15,491 nucleotides of DNA from Clostridia bacterium (lineage in GTDB: Bacteria > Bacillota > Clostridia > Oscillospirales > CAG-272): contig JAGAUC010000307.1 in assembly GCA_017621015.1 (NCBI GenBank), positions 1 to 15,491 of the forward strand, given 5' to 3'. How positions within the stretch are numbered: position 1 is the first letter of the stretch; each line of letters opens with the position of its first letter. Shown here in pieces: positions 12,900-15,491 of this stretch. Made by a program: the position numbers and the translations under genes. The notes below the pieces were generated by a model. The model ran no database searches and was not told where the DNA came from. It saw nothing but the letters and a program-made list of their open reading frames with translations.

Positions 12900-14378
12900 T
12901 TATTTGATATTGGTTTCACTCACGTTTCCTTTGGGAAGCGTAAAGAAGAATTCACAGTATTCGTGTTGACGGCTTTCCACCCAGATCCTTTGCCCGTGTG
13001 CTTCGACGATGGTGCGCGCGATATACATACCAAGTCCTACGCCGTTTTTGTCGATTCCGCGACTCTTGTCCGCCTTGTAGAATCGTTCAAAGATGTGTGG
13101 TTGATCGTCTGGAGAAATGCCCTCACCGGTGTTATAGACGCTGACCACCACGGTTTTTTTATCGGCGTCCTTGATCCGAATGCGATAGTCGCCGCCTTCC
13201 TTAGCAAACTTCACGGCGTTGTCACAAATGTTATACAGCATCTGATAGATCGCGTCGCGATCTGCGCTGACCAGCATTCGATCCTCGTCGCACTCAAACT
13301 CTACGTTCAGCTTTTTGTCATCGATCTTTTGCTCAAAGGAGATCAGAATCAGACGCGCCAACTCACAAATATCGAAATTTGCCATAGTCAGCTTTCGGTC
13401 ACCGGCTTGAAGTCGGGTAATATCCAGAAGGGAAGAAACCAGCCTTGACAGGCGCTTGACCTCATCCTTGATGATGCCCAGATAAGAGGCCTCGTCTTCC
13501 TTGGGGATCGCGCCAATTAAGAGGTTATCGATAAAGCCTGAAATGGTGGTCATCGGTGTTCTCAAATCGTGTGCAACGTTGGCCATAAAGGTGTTTCTTG
13601 CCGTTTCCAGATTGGCCAGTGAGTCGGCCATGTTGTTGAAGGCCTTGGCTAGCTCCGCCACCTCATCGTTGCCGCGCACAGGAACACGGACGTCAAAGCT
13701 TCCGCTTCCGAATTTCTTGGCCGCCTTGTTCATTTCTCTGAGCGGGCCTGTCACCATTTCCGTAATGAAATAAATGGCGATCAGTACAGCAACCAGAATC
13801 CACAGTGAGGAAATGAAGATGGTCTTTATTGTTTGGTTGAGAAGCATCTTCATCGAATCGCCGGAGGTGCTTGCTACAATGGAGCCACAATATGCACCGT
13901 CCGCATCCAAGACCGGGGTGGCGTACGAAAGATACGCCGAGTCAAACACACCCGAGAGTGAACCGATCGCATGTGCGTCTTGCCGATCGGCAAGCGGTCC
14001 GCGCATATCCTCGGGCAAGCGGATCTCGGTTTGAAAATATCCGGTGTCATCGGGGTGAGCGTACAGGATCAGACGTCCGTTTCTGTCTGCCAGCAAAAGG
14101 GAAACACCGTCGCAATTGGAGGCTACCGAGGTGATGATCTCACTTACCTCGGCGTAGTTTTCGGTAACAAATTTGCGGAAGTCACTTAGCTCCGATTCCT
14201 CAAAATGCAGCGACAAATAGGCATCTGCCGAGTGCGCTGCGCTCTTGGCGATCTCGGAGCGAAGGTTGAGGGAATAGTTGTTTACCAGCGAAACGATGAC
14301 CGAAAGCATCATCGAGAAGCTGATAAAGATGATCAAAATAAATGCAGTAATATATTTAGCAAAAACGCTTTTAAACAT
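12900..14378 (-). CDS. Sensor histidine kinase (HAMP, HisKA, HATPase_c)
   Basis: Membrane-bound sensor of the two-component pair with the downstream-acting regulator. The 492 residues comprise membrane segment 1 (about 10-32), an extracellular sensor domain of about 150 residues (33-183) that ends in a Cache-like YLSYATPVLDADGAYCGSIV stretch (149-168), membrane segment 2 (about 186-208) and a HAMP linker (about 209-262). The dimerisation/phosphoacceptor box NVAHDLRTPMTTISGF follows (H270). The ATPase domain has N box YNICDNAVKF (382-391), G1 YNTGEGIS (415-422), F box FERFYKAD (430-437) and G2 GVGLGMYIA (446-454). All catalytic motifs look intact. It starts 38 bases after the regulator stop with GAAAGG as ribosome binding site. 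It ends 13 bases before the htrA-like start, which suggests one transcript. The signal is unknown; envelope stress is inferred from the htrA neighbour. Confidence 0.94.
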   Translation of the reverse strand: MFKSVFAKYITAFILIIFISFSMMLSVIVSLVNNYSLNLRSEIAKSAAHSADAYLSLHFEESELSDFRKFVTENYAEVSEIITSVASNCDGVSLLLADRNGRLILYAHPDDTGYFQTEIRLPEDMRGPLADRQDAHAIGSLSGVFDSAYLSYATPVLDADGAYCGSIVASTSGDSMKMLLNQTIKTIFISSLWILVAVLIAIYFITEMVTGPLREMNKAAKKFGSGSFDVRVPVRGNDEVAELAKAFNNMADSLANLETARNTFMANVAHDLRTPMTTISGFIDNLLIGAIPKEDEASYLGIIKDEVKRLSRLVSSLLDITRLQAGDRKLTMANFDICELARLILISFEQKIDDKKLNVEFECDEDRMLVSADRDAIYQMLYNICDNAVKFAKEGGDYRIRIKDADKKTVVVSVYNTGEGISPDDQPHIFERFYKADKSRGIDKNGVGLGMYIARTIVEAHGQRIWVESRQHEYCEFFFTLPKGNVSETNIK

Positions 14379-14416
14379 ACTTTGCCTTTCGAGAGTATTT
14401 GCCGTGCGGCGGTTTG

Positions 14417-15109
14417 TCAGCTCAGAAGCTCGAACTTATAACCAACACCCCAAACGGTCTTGAGAAGCCATTTGTCGGAAACCCCCTCCAGCTTTTCACG
14501 AAGACGCTTAACGTGAACGTCAACGGTTCGGGAGTCACCGAGATAGTCAAAGCCCCACACCTTGTCCAGAAGCTGATCGCGTGTGAAAACGCGATTGTAG
14601 TTGGAGGCCAGGAAATAGAGAAGCTCGATCTCCTTGGGAGGAATGTCTACTGACTTTCCGCAAAGCTTAAGCTCATATTTCTGGAGACTGATCTCAATGT
14701 TGTCAAATTTAATCACCTCATTATCATCGTGCGAGGAATGCGACTGCGAGCGGCGAAGTACCGCCTTTACACGTGCGGAAAGCTCTTTCATATCAAAGGG
14801 CTTAACCACAAAATCGTCAGCACCGAGCTCAAGACCGAGCACCTTGTCAAAGACCTCGCCCTTGGCTGTAATCATGATTACGGGCTTGGAAGATACCTCA
14901 CGGATCTCGCGGCATACCTGCCAGCCGTCCTTTTTGGGAAGCATAATGTCAAGCAAAACAAGGTCCGGCTCATACATCTTAAAGAAGTTGACGCCCTCCG
15001 CGCCGTCGTTGGCGACCTTGACCTCGTAGCCCTCATTCTCAAAATAGATCTTCAGGACGTCGCATATCGTAGGATCATCATCCACAATGAGTATTTTGGT
15101 GTCCATCAT
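14417..15109 (-). CDS. OmpR/PhoB-family response regulator
   Basis: DNA-binding regulator of 230 residues. The receiver domain has the acidic pocket VDDDP (D10-D12), phosphoacceptor D54 in LLDIMLPKKDG, Thr in MITAKG (about 87-92) and Lys in VVKPFD (about 108-113). The C-terminal winged-helix domain (about 130-228) contains IPPKEIELLYFLASN and the recognition-helix segment SRTVDVHVKRLREKLE, then the usual VWGVGYKFE ending. The start at 15109 (MMDTKILIVDDD) has AGGAGGAC at 15122-15115 at 7-base spacing. A longer in-frame start at 15160 would add 17 residues that are not part of the fold. First gene of the regulator-kinase-htrA operon. A candidate site for its own binding lies upstream at 15172-15188. 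Confidence 0.95.
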   Translation of the reverse strand: MMDTKILIVDDDPTICDVLKIYFENEGYEVKVANDGAEGVNFFKMYEPDLVLLDIMLPKKDGWQVCREIREVSSKPVIMITAKGEVFDKVLGLELGADDFVVKPFDMKELSARVKAVLRRSQSHSSHDDNEVIKFDNIEISLQKYELKLCGKSVDIPPKEIELLYFLASNYNRVFTRDQLLDKVWGFDYLGDSRTVDVHVKRLREKLEGVSDKWLLKTVWGVGYKFELLS

Positions 15110-15145
15110 AACAAGTCCTCCTAGTATATGTATTTTCTCAATTTT

Positions 15146-15151
15146 ATTATA
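15146..15151 (-). promoter_or_regulatory. Proximal -10 element of the regulator-kinase-htrA operon
   Basis: A perfect TATAAT on the minus strand (15151-15146) lies about 37 bases before the regulator start codon. At 17-base spacing the -35 would be ACAAAA (15174-15169), a poor match. Such a promoter usually needs an activator, and the direct repeat at 15172-15188 overlaps that position. Confidence 0.45.
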
Positions 15152-15159
15152 AATCGGCA

Positions 15160-15218
15160 AATGGGAAATTTTGTGATGGGTCTGTGAATTTTACAAAAAA
15201 GTATTGCATTTTCCCATT
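15160..15218. repeat. Inverted repeat flanking the candidate regulator site
   Basis: AATGGGAAA (15160-15168) and TTTCCCATT (15210-15218) are perfect 9-base inverted arms 41 bases apart. The arms bracket the TGTGA direct repeat. A transcript from the distal minus-strand promoter could pair them in its leader. No known function is recognised. Confidence 0.35.
15172..15188 (-). promoter_or_regulatory. Candidate response-regulator binding site (direct repeat, 11-base period)
   Basis: The plus strand reads TGTGAT-N5-TGTGAA; the minus strand, in the direction of transcription, reads TTCACA-N5-ATCACA. Two 6-base half sites with 5-base spacing resemble PhoP-type (TTAACA-N5-TTAACA) and WalR-type (TGTWAN-N5-TGTWAN) boxes of OmpR-family regulators. 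It is centred about 41 bases upstream of the start expected from the TATAAT at 15146-15151, a typical activator position. Function as an autoregulatory site is inferred. Confidence 0.4.
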
Positions 15219-15225
15219 CTTATAT

Positions 15226-15254
15226 AGTATACCATGTTTTTGTTCAAATGAAAA
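15226..15254 (-). promoter_or_regulatory. Distal extended -10 promoter candidate of the regulator operon
   Basis: On the minus strand TGGTATACT (15234-15226) is an extended -10 element. TTTTCA (15254-15249), a partial -35 match, lies at a 17-base spacing. It would give a leader of about 110 bases that crosses the direct repeat at 15172-15188. It may supply basal expression. Confidence 0.4.
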
Positions 15255-15304
15255 TAGTTTTTTGGAATTTCTTTCAAAAACATAGAGAAAATATAAAAAC
15301 GCTC

Positions 15305-15333
15305 TTGCCAAAAATAGAAAAATGGTATATAAT
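15305..15333 (+). promoter_or_regulatory. Sigma-A-type promoter of ychF
   Basis: TTGCCA (15305-15310), a 17-base spacer and TATAAT (15328-15333) form a strong housekeeping promoter. The predicted start lies about 30 bases before the ychF ATG. It is divergent from the regulator operon promoters in the same 261-base intergenic region (15110-15370). Confidence 0.75.
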
Positions 15334-15370
15334 AGGGAAGATAAAAATAATGACTTTGAAAGGTGAAGAT

Positions 15371-15491
15371 ATGAAACTTGGTATCGTCGGTTTGCCGAAC
15401 GTTGGCAAAAGTACACTTTTTAATGCGCTGACCAATGCTGGCGCAGAATCCGCAAACTATCCGTTCTGTACCATTGAGCCCAACGTGGGTG
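15371..15491 (+). CDS. ychF: Redox-regulated ATPase YchF (Obg-like), N-terminal part, cut by the window edge
   Basis: Ribosome-associated P-loop ATPase of the Obg family (YchF/OLA1). Only the first 40 residues are in the window, with no stop codon. They begin MKLGIVGLPNVGKSTLFNAL, which contains the Walker A motif GLPNVGKST (7-15). NAGAESANYPFCTIEPNVG follows, the switch region that distinguishes YchF from Obg and Era. The start is supported by AAAGGTGA at 15358-15365, 5 bases before the ATG, and by the promoter at 15305-15333. The remainder lies beyond the window. Confidence 0.95.
   Translation, partial: MKLGIVGLPNVGKSTLFNALTNAGAESANYPFCTIEPNVG

Noticed and set aside
12887..12919. Longer N-terminus of the htrA-like protein (11 extra residues)
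   Set aside because: That start lies inside the end of the kinase gene. The ATG at 12886 has a better placed AGAAAGG.
12669..13448. 259-codon open frame on the plus strand
   Set aside because: It lies antisense to the htrA-like gene and the kinase, has no recognisable domain, and both minus-strand genes have clear family motifs there.
15110..15160. Longer N-terminus of the response regulator
   Set aside because: The extra 17 residues would include the translated AGGAGG ribosome binding site and the TATAAT -10 region.

Overview
The window looks like core chromosome of a low-to-middle GC, spore-forming Firmicute of the class Clostridia. The grounds are a spoIIA operon (anti-anti-sigma factor, anti-sigma factor, sigma-F), a whiA-dnaE gene pair, a lipoprotein ApbE, AGGAGG-type ribosome binding sites and sigma-A-like promoters. 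A gut Oscillospiraceae/Ruminococcaceae-like lineage would fit, but the sequence alone does not settle the family. I see no insertion sequence, prophage, CRISPR array or toxin-antitoxin module. Every stretch over 300 bases is occupied by a gene.

Layout. (1) Positions 1-49 hold the 5' part of a tRNA-Leu(GAG) gene on the minus strand, with its own strong promoter. (2) A compact plus-strand operon runs from 209 to 6526: a NusG-domain-II membrane protein, a Gx-transporter-family membrane protein, lipoprotein FAD:protein FMN transferase (ApbE), WhiA and DNA polymerase III alpha (DnaE). The first three genes overlap and whiA follows 2 bases after apbE. A terminator follows dnaE. (3) Positions 6636-9643 encode a bifunctional class A penicillin-binding protein and a small five-helix membrane protein that resembles a diverged TspO. 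The start of the second gene is set by a ribosome binding site buried in a hairpin. A terminator follows. (4) Positions 9756-11330 are spoIIAA-spoIIAB-sigF, preceded by a promoter region with an exact Spo0A-box heptamer. (5) Converging from the other strand, 15109 down to 11366 is a response regulator, a sensor kinase and an HtrA-like membrane-anchored protease homologue. The two convergent operons share a perfect 30-base palindrome that should terminate both. (6) The last 121 bases are the start of ychF on the plus strand.

How the genes work together. The first three genes of region 2 look like an envelope flavin/redox set: ApbE attaches FMN to exported proteins, and its two partners are membrane proteins often found beside it. 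They are joined here to genes for cell division/chromosome control (WhiA) and replication. The spoIIA operon sets forespore-specific transcription. The regulator-kinase-HtrA set resembles cell-envelope stress systems such as CssRS-HtrA, and its intergenic region carries a candidate binding site for the regulator.

The most notable single observation is that the HtrA homologue keeps the catalytic Asp and the GNSGG serine motif but has proline where the catalytic histidine should be. It also has a long insertion in its PDZ region, so it may be a pseudoprotease. The hairpin over the ribosome binding site at 9103-9132 and the Spo0A box before spoIIA come next. Nothing here amounts to a clearly undescribed multi-gene system.
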